Shown: positions 1 through 11,672, counted from the first letter of the stretch. The stretch is DNA of 64,000 nucleotides from Argyresthia goedartella (GCA_949825045.1 OX463816.1:16115579-16179578), one strand, 5' to 3'. Numbers and translations: made by a program. Notes: generated from the letters alone by a model not told the origin.

Positions 1-1660
1 CCCTTCTCTGTACATTGTGATGCATCAAATTATGGCATAGGAGCAATGCTTACTCAACATCAAGATGACAAGGAAGACGTGATTGCTTACATGAGTAAAG
101 CACTAAACAAAATCAACAAAACTACTCAACTACTGAAAGAGAAACATTGGCTGTAATAACTGCGCTAGAACATTGGCGATGTTACCTAGACTATGGTAAA
201 GAATTTACAATATATACTGACCACGCTGCACTTAAATGGTTTCAGAACTTATCGAATCCATCTGGAAGACTTGCTCGCTGGACTCTACGCTTATCATGCT
301 TTAATTTTGTCCTGAAACATAAAAAAGGAAAGGATAACGTTGTTCCTGATTTATTATCAAGACATAAGAATAAAGAACGTCCTGATACACGAGAAACTTC
401 ACCTCAAGGCGTACATCCTTTTACGATTGAAGAACCACCTGATCGTGAACTTGAGCACTACTACAAGATCTTTCTCGGATGCTCCAACAACCCAGACGCA
501 TATCCCAACTACACTATCAGGGATACAAACTTTACCGCTGCATCCATTCTCCCGATCGTCTAAACGATGACTTAATTTGGAAAGAAGTTCCACTGCCGCA
601 AGATAGACATGCACTTATTGAAGTTAGCCATGGCTCCCCTTCAGAACTCCACCTTGGTATCTTCAAGACATTCAAGAAAATATCTTTAAAATACTATTAG
701 CCTGGTATGTTTAAGGACATTGCCAATTTAATCTCGACTTGTGAAACCTGCTTAACCTACAAACACCCTAATCATTCTCCCTATGGTCTTATGGGTAAAC
801 CTCAACTTTGCTCCAGACCTTTTCAAACTATATCCTTAGATCTTATGGGTCCATTGCCTATGACCCGGAGAAGAAATCAGTATATTCTGGTAATTAACTG
901 CAATTTTACTAAATATACTATGATTTTTCCCCTTAAACGTGCTACTTCAGCTAATATCATTAATGTCTTAGAAAATTCAGTGTTTCTAGTTCATGGCATT
1001 CCCCAAACTATTATAATGGACAACGCTGTTCAATTTCAGTCGCGAGAATTCCACTCATTCTTAAATTCTTATAACGTTCTTTGTATTTTTCACACAGCTT
1101 TATATTGTCCTCAGGTTAATCCTACAGAGAAATTTAATAGTACGATTATTACAGCTCTAGCATCCCTAGTAGGAGACGATCATAGATCCTGGGACAACCA
1201 TCTTACTAAGATTCAGTTCGCAATGAACAGCGCTACAAACGTTGCTACTGGCTTTACTCCAAACTTTTTAGTCTTTGGTAGGGAAACAATACCCTGTGGT
1301 TCCTTCTATACTCCAACTCAGAATCTCGAGGAATTGATATTTATGCCTCGTGATATTTACGCGTCTAATACTGGTCTCCTCTCATCTATCTTTCACAGAG
1401 TTCAAACTAAACTTCATATAGCTCACGCTAAAAATAGCGCTCGCTATGATCTTCGCCGGTCTTTTAAAGAATTTAATGTGGGAGATACTGTTTGGCGTAA
1501 AAACCATGTTTTAAGCAATGCTGGCACATAATTTAATGCTAAACTTGCCCCTAAATTCATTAAGTGTAAAATAATAACCAAACTTTCACCATTGGTATAC
1601 ATTCTCGAAGACCCTAACGGAGTTAGAGGCAAGTGGCACGTTAAAGATATAAAATCTTAA
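1..1660 (+). pseudogene. Ty3/gypsy pol 3' part: RNase H and integrase (broken)
   Basis: C-terminal part of an LTR-retrotransposon polyprotein that enters from the left edge. The start shows the RT/RNase H junction (CDASNYGIGAML, then TDHAALKWF and a DLLSRH end). A zinc-binding region follows (two His near 590-650, CETC near 735-745), then the integrase core with DLMGPLP, IIMDNAVQF and NPTEKFNST carrying the D, D and E positions. The end (1532-1660) resembles the short C-terminal tail of gypsy integrases. It is dead as written: frame changes near 120-135 and 480-520, and stops at 698-700 and 1529-1531. The polypurine tract and LTR follow in the same orientation. Family assignment to Ty3/gypsy is from motif order; gag, protease and most of RT lie outside the window. 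Confidence 0.9.
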
Positions 1661-2198
1661 ATTTTCTTAACTTCTATTAACTGTTAATTTGTATATATGT
1701 ATAAATATCACCTTCATTTTCACCTTATTATTTTTATTTCTTCCAGTGTTCTTCAACACATTTTACTTTAGGACCTCGAATCTTCGTTGGTTAGTCTTCA
1801 CCTTTTTTTTATCTTTATTTCAGACACATCTCGTTGGCGATGTTGCTGATCTCTGGCTTCGAGCCCTACCGCTCTGGCCGTTTTTTAATCTTTTCTTAAG
1901 TCAAAGCGACTAAAGCTACCTTAGGATTAATTTGTTTCTCTTTACTTCCACTTATTTTTTTTTCCACGCAGGAGCGGATGACAACTCCTTAAGTAAGCCT
2001 GAATGTCCTTTCGAAAACACACTTTTAGAGTGGTAGTCATTGAATGTGAACTCCACCCTTACCTGAATGAAGATGATGAATGTAAGAGATGGTATATCTG
2101 ATTTTGCCTGGTGATGTCTGTTTCTGCAAAGCTGTATTTTTAGGGTTTATTTTAAAATGTACATACCAAAATTTTTGCTGAGTCAAAATTTTTTCCAG
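1661..2198 (+). other. gypsy 3' untranslated region
   Basis: AT-rich stretch between the pol stop and the polypurine tract. It has only short frames without recognisable motifs, and I see no envelope-like gene. It belongs to the same element because polypurine tract and LTR follow directly. Confidence 0.5.
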
Positions 2199-2212
2199 GG
2201 TCGGGGGGAAAA
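2199..2212 (+). promoter_or_regulatory. polypurine tract of gypsy element
   Basis: A purine run (GGGGGGAAAA) directly precedes the TG that opens the LTR, which is the expected position of the plus-strand primer for reverse transcription. Confidence 0.75.
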
Positions 2213-3314
2213 TGTAGTGTTATGCTACTTACATGCCATTTTCCAGTCTGCTTTGATGGTCTGCATTTATCTCACAGCTGGATGTCTCGTATCACCTTTA
2301 TTTGCATAGGACCTTGTAACGTTTTAAACCATAAGAACACAATAACAAATCATTTTCATTTCGTATTTTCACACTATCAGCACTGTTAAATCGATGTCGA
2401 AGGGGTTTACCTTTGGTGACCTTGTATTTGGCTTTCTTCGAAACTCTGCAATCTCGGGCTTCGTGCGCGCTGGTGCGCTACCTTTTTAGGTATCTGTAAC
2501 TGTTCCAATTTTCATTGTTTTCTTGTTGTTTTCTCTATTACGAGCCTGAAACCAAAATCTGACATATTTTGATATCGTTGTTTATCTGGTTGTCATGGCA
2601 ATGTCCATTCAAACTCATTAGCGGTCTGATATGTTTACTGCTACTTTTACAAAAATACTTTTTCTCTCTTGGCCATTCACAAAAATTGCTTTTAATTTAA
2701 ATAATTTTTAGAACTCTCCAAAAAGGGTATAAGAGCGGAACATTTCTGAAATTGGGGAGTCTCACTTCAGCTCTTGAAAGAGAAGCATCACCTAAAGGCC
2801 TTATCCCGGGGCCGCACTGCCCGGGGATCCTGCGAGCCTCTGTTGAGTCGCTGACTGTCTGCTGCTGCTGCCTTACTGCCGTCTCCAACCACCTATACGG
2901 CTTGCTGCTGCTGCCTTACTGCCGTCTCCAACCACCTATATCCTGACGTGCTGCCGCCTCCAACCATCTATATCCCGTCGTGCTGCCGTCTCTAACTACC
3001 TACATCTTGACGTGCTGCTGCCTTCAAGCCACCTCCTTCACCACCTCCAGATCACCAACTACGCCACTACTACAGGCTCCGGGCACCACCGCCGCGTGCT
3101 CCCTGTTCTGTCTCCTACTCTCCGTGTCCTTCGCTCCCCTTTTTTATATCAATACCTGTATCTTTAAAAAAACCTGTGTCACCTCATTCAGCCTCATCCT
3201 CATTTCATTTTTATAAAAATAGTCATTGTAAAATACACATAATAAACTGTCATTTCTAAATTTTATCCTGGTTGTTGTTTCTTGTTAGGTTCTGGTTAGG
3301 TTCTTGTCGTTACA
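2213..3314 (+). repeat. 3' LTR of gypsy element (1102 bp)
   Basis: Begins TGTAGTGTTATG immediately after the polypurine tract and ends GTCGTTACA, giving TG...CA termini. A TATA-like TATAAG at 2728-2733 and an AATAAA at 3241-3246 fit the U3 and R/U5 layout. The 2850-3010 stretch holds imperfect CTGCTGCTGCC-type repeats. The partner 5' LTR is outside the window, so LTR divergence cannot be judged. The right edge is supported because minus-strand LINE E coding resumes next to it. Confidence 0.8.
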
Positions 3315-4935
3315 CGACAGAGTGTGCTTTGCTTTTTTCCATGATAATGCAATCGAGTGCGCGACTATAACATATTGGGTAGCGGTTAGATATATTAGTA
3401 ATCACTAGAGGTATATACTCGTCAATCACGCTATTTAATTAATCATATAAAATTGCAACTGCGTCATCTATAGAACCATCATTGAGAATATGGGTCCAGT
3501 TATTACTGCGAAGTTTATCATTGTTTTTTATATAGTCGGCTTTCCTAAATAAGAAATTACGACGGGGGATCTTGGGCAAGGGAGTTATGGTAATCTTATT
3601 CGCGTTTACAGTTAAGGTAGTATGAACTAAATCTTCCTTGACCATTGGATCATCACATTTTGCAGTTTCTAAAGTAAATGTCGAAAAAAGCAGGTCTAAG
3701 ATATTTCCCGACAAATTAATTATTTCACCAAAGACGAAATGATAGTATGATGCATCGGTTCGACTGCCGGAATTTTACAGCTCAACTGTTACTCGCTCAA
3801 TTTGTACAGGTTCACCAGCTTCCCACCGGAATATACACAGATTAAAATTGCCGGCTATCACGGAATAGTCATCTATAGTAACAAAGTCAGTCAACCACCC
3901 TGTGAAATTAAGAAAGCGTTGAGCATCCTTCTTGCATTTAGGTGAATCGGGTGGTATGTAAACAAACCCGATATGAAGATCACGCTCCGAGCTGAAAGAG
4001 CGGCCATCTACAGTTACCCACATTATTATTATACTTTATTGCACATACACATTATTGGACAGTTACAAACACCGTTGGTATACAAAGGCGTGCTTATCTC
4101 TATATATAGATTTCTTCCAGCAAACCCAGGGCTGACAGGAAAACATAGTTTCATTAGAAGGGATAGACCTACTATGCACAACATAACCAAAAACTAAACA
4201 TCAGAGTGACTATATATTTATAACAAATTACTTAGATATTTACATATATAAATAAATGAGAACCTACATAATAGTATAATACCTATAAATACTATATATA
4301 AATATAAATAAATACCTATACAATATAAAATATAATCTACTACAGAAGAGAAAGGTAATGTACTTCAAACGACTTTTGAAGATTTTAAGAGATGGACTTT
4401 CCCTGACGGTGCTGGGGAGTTTGTTCCAGAGCTCGATAGCCCGGAGTCGGAACCCATGTTCATATGCGACAATTTTATTTTGCGGAGTTGTGAGCAGCGA
4501 CCGAGAGTGAGGTCTCCGAGGCCTATCTGAAGAAAGAAAAAAAACTAATCACGTAGGAAGCCAGGGTAATGAGGATTATGTAAAATCTTAAAGAGAGTGA
4601 AGAGGATGTGGGAATCCCGGCGAAGACGGATTGTAAGCCACTTAAGATCCCTGAGATCCACATATCTCGACATCGAGATGGTCGCAGCCAGTCGGTTCGC
4701 AGACGGGCATTGAGGCGCGCGGCGCATAATATAAGAATACACTCCGCTTTCAATCCACGGTCACGGTGAAATATGTGGTATTTGATATTAGTAAGTACCG
4801 AATCAAGTACCCCCTCCTACAACCAGGTTACAGTAATGAGTACAATGTCTTGATCGTAATTTAGAATGCTGTTATAGAATAATAATGTCTCAAGTGTTGA
4901 GACCACAAACATTTTGGTAATATCAGCGAAGATTA
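3315..4935 (-). pseudogene. LINE E: endonuclease and linker of a CR1/Jockey-type ORF2 (relic)
   Basis: Minus-strand relic of a non-LTR retrotransposon ORF2. Reading from 4935 down: an apurinic-type endonuclease N-terminus (LITVTWL, the TETWL motif), HRDRG and a degraded GGGVLIAV-like stretch to about 4664. It then resumes at 4017 with WVTVDG, FVYIPP and AGNFNL (the GDFNL motif), and a linker with DDPMVKEDL and KIPRRNF. It can be followed with stops to about 3330, where the gypsy LTR cuts it off. The gap between the two endonuclease halves is filled by LINE F. No RT domain remains. Frame jumps and stops show it is dead. Clade placement beyond CR1/Jockey type is uncertain. Confidence 0.7.
4024..4657 (-). 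mobile_element. LINE F: 5'-truncated LINE tail with 6-bp target duplication
   Basis: CCACAT flanks the segment at 4018-4023 and 4658-4663, and removing it plus one copy joins LINE E from CRDMW to VTVDG in frame. The minus strand encodes the end of an RT ORF (LKWLTIRLRRDSHIL, then WNKLPSTVRESPS in another frame near 4400) followed by a 3' UTR ending in an ATT-rich tail at 4024. The UTR resembles that of LINE G at 54423 (shared TACAAAGGCG and TTCCAGC stretches), so both belong to one family. Confidence 0.8.
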
Positions 4936-6120
4936 TTAGCGGTTAGCACTGAGGATAGTTGAACTATCAAAATATATAGTCGTTATATGTAGGGAACGGT
5001 TCTCGGTGTCTACTCTTTGCGCGTATCGATGAAAAATAGTAGACTTTTGGTTGTAATAAGTTTGTTGCTATCAATCGTCATTGAAATAATGTAAGTAGAT
5101 GAGTGTGTGTTTGGTGAGTGTAGGTGTGAAGTTATGTTGAGTATTATGGGCGTTTAAAGTGTAAATTACAATGCATTTATGTTTTGGAAGTGATACGAAC
5201 ATATGAATTTTAAAAATTATACTAATTTTGCCAGATCCGACTCTATAGAGATATGAATGTACCTTCGGCTTTCCGGAAATAAATACGACAGTTTTTTGTC
5301 CAAATAAACTTGTAGCCTTGTTTGTCATTTGCGGCTTTCTTATATTTGGTGAACAGAAGTTTACATTTTTAACAGTGAGATGTTCTTGACATGTATCCTT
5401 TGACTGGTGACATGGTTTTTGTGTAACGTAATTGGTGACGAGGGGACTGAGAGGCCCACTGCGGTATCTAGTATAAATCATAGAAATTAAGTGTGGTAGC
5501 TAGCCAGAGTATGTAAAAACTGTGTTATCATATATAAATGGATAAAATAAAACAAATAACTATACTCTGAATATATTTTTTTGTTACGATCTTGCAATTT
5601 TAATGTATGTCGTCTTAACAATCAAATAACTAGAGATGAGATCACAAATTACATAAGCAAAAAATTAATCAACATATTTTGACAAAAAAACACTTTTTTC
5701 TATAATATTGAAGTAATAATGAATTAAGAAAAAAAAAACAACTAAAATCAAAAGTGAATTTTCACGAAATTGACAATGGTCGAACTTTGCCAATTTTTAT
5801 ATGCAGTCTGGGCATAATTTTTTTGCACACTGCAAGCACACACGTTTCGGACACGATTCAAACTGGTAATTTGATTGGCGCTTTTATCGAGGAAGACAAC
5901 TGGCTCCTGCTTTCCTGGAGTTTTGATTATTCTCGGTTAAAAATGTGAAAAAACAATACAACAAAATTACGTAAAAAATTACGTAAGTAGTGACATGGGG
6001 TCTGAGAGACCCCTGCCGAATTTTACGCCACTGTAACTTACCGATTTGAGCCTGTCCGACACAGCTATCCCCTTCTACGGCATGGACGCAAGTAAACTCG
6101 AAGCTACTCAGGTGATGAGA
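4936..6120. other. unassigned region with a direct repeat
   Basis: No recognised domain apart from the hypothetical ORF listed separately. Two similar blocks in the same orientation (5425-5465 and 5974-6016) share a GGGG-CTGAGAG-CCC palindromic core preceded by TTACGT-like sequence. They could be ends of a DNA transposon, but no transposase was recognised. Confidence 0.35.
5071..5481 (-). CDS. hypothetical ORF, 136 aa
   Basis: Open frame with an ATG at 5481. The product is polar and Lys/Thr/Asn-rich, with no signal peptide, no membrane segment and no motif I recognise. It lies upstream of LINE E on the same strand and next to one of two direct repeats with a GAG-CTC palindromic core, so a transposon origin is likelier than a host gene. 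The length is only modestly above chance for this composition. Coding status is doubtful. Confidence 0.2.
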   Translation of the reverse strand: MIYTRYRSGPLSPLVTNYVTQKPCHQSKDTCQEHLTVKNVNFCSPNIRKPQMTNKATSLFGQKTVVFISGKPKVHSYLYRVGSGKISIIFKIHMFVSLPKHKCIVIYTLNAHNTQHNFTPTLTKHTLIYLHYFNDD

Positions 6121-6637
6121 CCAGTTCTGCGGCTTACGCTGTTAGGAACATCAGACAAAACACGGATGTGGCTACATCTAGGCTAGTATATTTTAGTTAC
6201 TTTCATAGTGTCATGTCCTATGGTATCTTGTTGTGGGGGATAGCAGCGGATATTGAACTATTTTTATAATTTATAATTTAAAACGCACAGACTCCTTAAG
6301 TCAGCTTTTTAAAGAAATTGACATCCTAACTGTAGCTAGTCAATTTAGTTTCGAAAATATAATGTAGGTACGCAACAACCCTACAAAATTTCCCACTCTT
6401 AGCGATAGCTGTAAAGTTAACCTAAGAAATAATCACAGACTACTTGCGCCCCGGTTTAGACTCGCGAAGGTTAGTAATTCTTTCAAGGGTCAATGCATTC
6501 TCTACTACAACAAGATACCTCAGGAGATCTTGAAATTGCCATTTGAGCAATTTAAAATCCATGTTAAAGCGACTTTGTCGAAAAAGGGATATTACAATGT
6601 TCAAGATTACTTAAATGATGGGTCTGTATGGGGTTAA
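6121..6637 (+). pseudogene. LINE RT C-terminus, LINE D family (relic)
   Basis: Opens with SSAAYAVRNIRQNTD and LVYFSYFHSVMSYGILLW, the post-catalytic part of reverse transcriptase in this LINE family. After frame changes and stops it ends with GQCILYYNKIPQEILKLP and DYLNDGSVWG, followed by a stop at 6635-6637. The same sequence recurs near 51130-51180 (LINE H, minus strand), and LINE B carries the homologous region at 47981-48540. It is a 5'-truncated fragment and non-functional. Confidence 0.8.
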
Positions 6638-6744
6638 TCTGGCTCAACACAGACCTTGCTGTTAATAATTTTGTAATTATTTATTCCTGCTTATTAATTA
6701 TGATAATGACTAAATACTATATTTTGTATTAGTTAAGCATAAGC

Positions 6745-6898
6745 AATTTTTAAAAAGAGATCTAAAAATCAATCTGTGGGAGTTTATACGCCCTTCTTCT
6801 CCCACAGTGGTCCAATGCAGAGAAGTGGCAAAAAATGACGATTGCTAAGTATATGTAAATATCTACAGTAATAAAGACATTTGGAATTTGGAATTTGG
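6745..6898 (+). repeat. R1 repeat, copy 1 (SINE or LINE 3' tail)
   Basis: Contains AAAAAGAGATCTAAAAATC, a CCCTTCTTCTCCCACAG block and ends AATAAAGACATTTGGAATT with a repeated ATTTGGA tail. Related copies lie at 25995-26125 (+) and 10689-10790 (-). The short repeated tail is typical of a retroposed 3' end. Confidence 0.6.
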
Positions 6899-8778
6899 CC
6901 CACTCGCTGATGCATTTCGTTTCTACATTTTTAGACGAACAAAAGGAAACCCGAGCACGTAAGTATGTCTTGTTCAACACATTTTATTATTTTAATCTGA
7001 ATGCTTAGTAACAGTATATAACCAACTAGAAATAGACACTATTGGAGAGTCAATATTTTCAAGTGGAGTTTTTTTTTGTTTATTTTAAATCACATAGACT
7101 TTGGTTGTAGTGATAAAAAAATATTTTCCGACACTTCCTTCTTTTACCATACTCCAATTGACTGAGACAATGAATCGTCGAAAATGAACTGTAAAGGATA
7201 TTACTATAACCACATATACTACAATTTGCTAAACCTCAATTTTCACAGAAACCACAAAGCTAGCTATTAGCTATTATTTTGTCCCGGTGACGGTTTTTAT
7301 TTATTACTACGTTCCAATTAAATCAAACATATACATAACATAAACTTCTCCCGTTTTTCAGTCCAGATATTAACATTTCAACGATTTGGTCCATAACATG
7401 GATTTTCTTTCAAACAGGGCGTAAGATGGTCAGTAAAATACATACCTATTATAAAGATACAGAATCAATACCGAAAAACCTCATCTTAATATTTATCCAC
7501 CTAAGCAATTTATACACAAGAATAAGTTTCCCTGATATCAGCAAATATTTAAATCTGGCAACCTCGAAAATGTATTATAAAACAGATGGACCCCAAGATG
7601 GAATTTTCAATCAGGTGAAATAGGTAAGTGTCTTCATACGACGAAGGAATGGGTGTCTTTGATACCTGAAAAACGCTGATTCATGAGGGATGATGAGGGA
7701 TTACACACGAATTTAAAATGTCCGTTGTACTTAGGGTCGCAAATGTTTTTTTTTGACTCTCCATATAATCGGTGATTTGATTGTATGGAGAGTGAAGATA
7801 ATTAAATAAACTAATTAAAATCTTAAACAAATCTACATTAATTCGTTAACGATTGATGACAACATGCTTGTTTTGACTGGATTGATAACTGAATTTGTGG
7901 TGGCTGCCGAAAAAGTGCCAGGACATGTTGAGCAATTTCGCCCGAGACAAAATAATTAGTTTGTATAAATAACGAGTTGTGCACTTTATGTGGTCACGTG
8001 GTGCTGTGGGATTTTACTCACTATGATTAATCCCTCCTGTGCCCTGCGCCCCAAACTCGTTTCTAGGGTATCTTGTCTTGGGGTGCAGATCGCGCACTCC
8101 GCGGGTGGCGAGCCGCACGCCCTCACTTCATACATAGTTGTAAGAAACGAGCGATATACAGGGTGTAAAAAACGATAGCCACAGGAGGGCTACCTTAAAT
8201 ATTGGAAATAGCACATTATATGTGAAGGAGACTTTCTTTTATTTTCGAAAATAATAAATGCTGCATTTTTTTATTAAAAAAAACCCCTGGCCTTTGTTGG
8301 GACTCGAATTGGTCAAATGCGACAAAAATATCATGCCGTATTTTATGATGCAGATCGAAAAGGTCATTCATAGTGATCATTTATATGTACAACACATACT
8401 GAATAAAGACCGCGAGAACTACTTCATACACAAAATTAAAAAATACCAATTTATAACAAAAACAGATCTATCTCAGTCTATTTATCTATGTAAGTATGTG
8501 TATGATTGTCTAGTGCCCAAGATAAAGGGAATCCTAGTTTGGTGCTAGATCGATGTGTGTCCAAAGTATTACTATTATTCAAACAATCCATATTCAAAAA
8601 AACTTACCTATGCAAGCCGTATAAAGATATTAATTGATGCAATTTTCTTATTTAGGACGTCAAATTTATTGTATTATCGAAATGGCATAAGTAATCGCAA
8701 CTATAATGATAAACATAAGTGTATCTCATTAAAACATCTCCTTTATTTTCCTTGCATATTAATTCTGTGACTTATTCT
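6899..8778. other. no recognised gene
   Basis: AT-rich sequence with several 60-100 codon frames (7426-7623, 7990-8178, 8258-8548) that show no motif and read like chance ORFs. A 15-bp inverted repeat with one mismatch lies at 7756-7770 / 7779-7793. Confidence 0.4.
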
Positions 8779-8816
8779 TTCAGTATTAGTTAAATAATAA
8801 TTTGACTAATACTGAA
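8779..8816. repeat. perfect 12-bp inverted repeat
   Basis: Arms 8779-8790 and 8805-8816 (TTCAGTATTAGT and its complement) around a 14-bp AT loop. Immediately adjacent to a second, longer hairpin. Confidence 0.8.
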
Positions 8817-8821
8817 ATTTT

Positions 8822-8875
8822 ACCTATAGTAAAATTCTCATTACCTAATAAGGGAATGAGAATTCTACTATAGGT
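8822..8875. repeat. 24-bp inverted repeat hairpin
   Basis: Arms 8822-8845 and 8852-8875 with two mismatches and a 6-bp loop (TAATAA). The arms read ACCTATAGTAAAATTCTC and its complement. Likely a miniature foldback element or its end. Confidence 0.8.
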
Positions 8876-9053
8876 AATTCTACGTAATTCTTAATTTTTA
8901 CGAACTTTATTTAGTTTAAAGGAGTACGTGTCATAAATTAAATTATGACTTTGAATAACCCTTTCGATCTGCAGCATAACCTAAGGCATTTTATGTTTTT
9001 TTTGCATCTCACCGGTTTGAGTACCGACTGAGAAAACCGAGTTTTAAAAAACT

Positions 9054-9141
9054 TTATCTACACACGTATCATAAACCCTCTTTACTGCGTACAAAAACCG
9101 CACGTTATGATCAGCATAATGTTAAACTACTTGGTAAAAAC
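9054..9141 (+). repeat. M1 foldback repeat, partial copy
   Basis: Nearly identical to the inner part of the M1 copy at 9228-9317 (TATCATAAACCCTCTTTACT and GATCAGCATAATGTTAAACT). A local duplication or a truncated neighbour copy. Confidence 0.75.
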
Positions 9142-9145
9142 ATCA

Positions 9146-9661
9146 TAGTAGTTAATGTGACTGCTACATAATGGAGGTCACTCAATCGAGAGTTTTAATG
9201 CCTAATTATGTACAGTTACATACACTAGTTTATCGACACTCGTATCATAAACCCTCTTTACTGCGTACAAAAACCGCACGTTACGATCAGCATAATGTTA
9301 AACTACTTGGTAAAAACTCATTTCATATCTGAAAAATTACACATTATGAACATAATGTATAATTTTTCTACATATTAAGTATGACATACAAATTTCGAAC
9401 ACCGATGCCCGCCTGCGTGCCACCAATAGTTTGTCTGTGAAGTTGGTACTACAGAACAAGCTAAGCAACTGCAGAGCCACAATGCCGGTCAAACATGCGG
9501 TTCCTGAATACATCAGAGAGAGCTTATGATATGTGTGTAGATAAACTATTGTATGTTACTGTACATAATTAAGCATTAAAACTCTCGAGTGTTATTATTA
9601 TGAAACGAGCCGAAGGCGAGTATTAATGCCCTCCATTATGTAGCAGTCATATAAACTACTA
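9146..9661. mobile_element. M1 foldback/MITE, full copy (516 bp)
   Basis: The ends are inverted repeats: 9146-9177 against 9630-9661, sharing ACTGCTACATAATGGAGG. Similarity continues inward through the AAACTCTCGA region, the TACAGTTACATACA-like region and TATCATAA. No coding capacity, so it is a non-autonomous DNA element. Related copies lie at 40232-40562 and 50092-50215. The target duplication is not clear, so I do not assign a superfamily. Confidence 0.75.
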
Positions 9662-11553
9662 ATAAATGCAGTATTTTATGTTTTTAAAAATGAAGGAAAG
9701 TTCATTAAAGGTAGTTGCCCTCAATATAGCGCTCGTTTTATCCACCCTATTTATTTTAAAACTACAATAAATTTACATTCCACTGATGTATTGAAAGCCA
9801 GGATCGGTTCAGCAGTGTAGATGGTATCAATTAATGTATTCTGAGAATAGGTGATTTTTCTCCCGTTTCAGTATAGTTTAGATCGTCGGTATTATTACTA
9901 AACCCAATGCAATAAACATACGGGAGTAATTATACATGCTACTCACTCACAATTCTATCCTTTTAACATAAAAAAAACAAAACACTTTTTATCACAAAAC
10001 AATAACCAGTGCAGCCATCAACGAGCGACTCAGCAAGTGCCGCGTAAGACGTTTGGTTCATTGACGATTACCTAGGATTGAATACGTTCTGAAAGTTTTA
10101 ATACCTTCATTCCTCCTTCTTACTTACGTAATTGTAATTTGTTTTATACTGGGTTTTATTTTAGGTAAACAAAAAGATATTCAATTAAAAAGGAATCGAA
10201 TTTTATATTTGTGAACAATTCCTTTAGACACCCTAAAATGTTAGGTACTTAAGTCATTGTTGTTGCAAAAATCACAGAAAAGTTGCTTATGAGGAGCGGT
10301 TAGTGCGCGAGGCGACTGCAAGCCAAGCGAGCGGCATCGTAACTGAATTCCCGTCGGACGGGTTGGCCGATCGAACGTACCTAAACTATCGAGTGAGACC
10401 CCGTGGAGTGAGACCACTACCTACAACAATATTCTTTATCAGTCTTTCCAACACACAGAGCTTCGTTAATATGATGTCACCATCATAATTAGTTTTAACA
10501 GGTCAAAACTTCTTTACTTTTGTGTCGACTTTTATAAATATCGTTCATTATGTTTTATGCTCTACGACCTCACCCTTAATTTTACTTCACATTTCCTTAA
10601 ACATTTATGGTAATGTTAACGGCGTCCCGAAGGAACATCCGATAGATTTGTATTGTTTTTACTGAGTAATAATTATCCGTGATCGTCAAATCAAAGTTCT
10701 TTATTACTGTAGATATTTATAAAAATAGGTGTATTAATACACCTAAGTTTTTGCCCCAATGTAGAGAAGTGGTCCAAATCACTGTACAGACAATCAACTT
10801 AAAAAACTAATATGGTAACTTTTGTTCAAAGTTTTCTGACTATTGATTTAATAAGGACTAAGTTAAAGAACACATCAAATGCAGGAAAAAAAATGCAATT
10901 GATATTCCTAAAAACCTCTAGTCCAGATTATTAGATAGAATTTGCTTCCTAGGATTCTTTAAGAATACGAGGTACATTAACCTAGAGCGTCAGTGGTGGT
11001 TTTCGGTTCAATTAAGTAACAAGTACCTTTAGTTTTGCGATACTCAGATAAATGCTTTATTAGTGTCGGTAATAGGGCACCTTTCCTATTAAAATTTTAT
11101 TTTATTTCCTGTGCGTAGTTCTCTCGGCTGAGAGTTTAAAATTCTATTCCAGCTCGAGGTTGGGTCATGATCTAGCAGGGTATCTATTTTATTGTTATTT
11201 CTTGTAGAAGATGTTACGCAATGTTTTAGTTCAAAGATTGCCATCGACAATTTCTTACGTAATATTCTTTATTTAAGGTGATATACTTATATTTATATTT
11301 AAGATTAAATTATATATGAACTAAACAACTAATACAGCAACTTCCTATATTTTAAATGTGCAAGCATATTACTATATTTACACTTTGGTTCCATGACAAA
11401 TCGCAAAATGATGATCCCGATTCACTACCCGTGCGGTGGTTCTGGATAACCATGTGAGGGTAACCAACTCAGCACAAAGTGATTCTTGGCTAAGATATTG
11501 TTACAATGAAAAGTTTCAGCTAACCGATTCTGCCCTTAGAGAACAACAACATA
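9662..11553. other. no recognised gene; one R1 copy
   Basis: Noncoding apart from an R1 fragment at 10689-10790. The frame at 10303-10488 has slightly higher GC but no motif. Confidence 0.4.
10689..10790 (-). repeat. R1 repeat, copy 2
   Basis: Reverse complement of the R1 3' end: CTTTATTACTGTAGATATTT and the GTAGAGAAGTGGTCCAA block match 6800-6880 in opposite orientation. Confidence 0.6.
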
Positions 11554-11672
11554 TCTCATTTACTTATTAGGCTTCGAATAAGATAAGTATGTTTAATATA
11601 TGTTTTATTAACAGGTAAAACATGCTTATTAAACAACTTTACCGTTATTCGAAGCCTAATAAGTAAATGAGA
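11554..11672. repeat. DIRS-1 internal complementary region (perfect 27-bp hairpin ends)
   Basis: 11554-11580 and 11646-11672 are a perfect 27-bp inverted repeat containing TTACTTATTAGGCTTCGAAT. A 10-bp imperfect arm lies further in. The right arm read outward also matches the DIRS-1 terminal repeat at 18155-18197 with two mismatches. In DIRS elements the internal complementary region joins complements of the two ends, which fits the left half; the matching 3' terminal repeat was not found to the left and may be lost. Confidence 0.7.

Noticed and set aside
1689..1913. Envelope gene remnant of the gypsy element
   Set aside because: Hydrophobic short frame without cleavage site, Cys pattern or length of an envelope.
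8000..8180. Coding exon in a GC-richer patch
   Set aside because: 62-codon frame with no splice signals or motif recognised.
10303..10488. 61-codon frame with moderately higher GC
   Set aside because: No ATG-context or motif support, no polyadenylation signal, length near chance.
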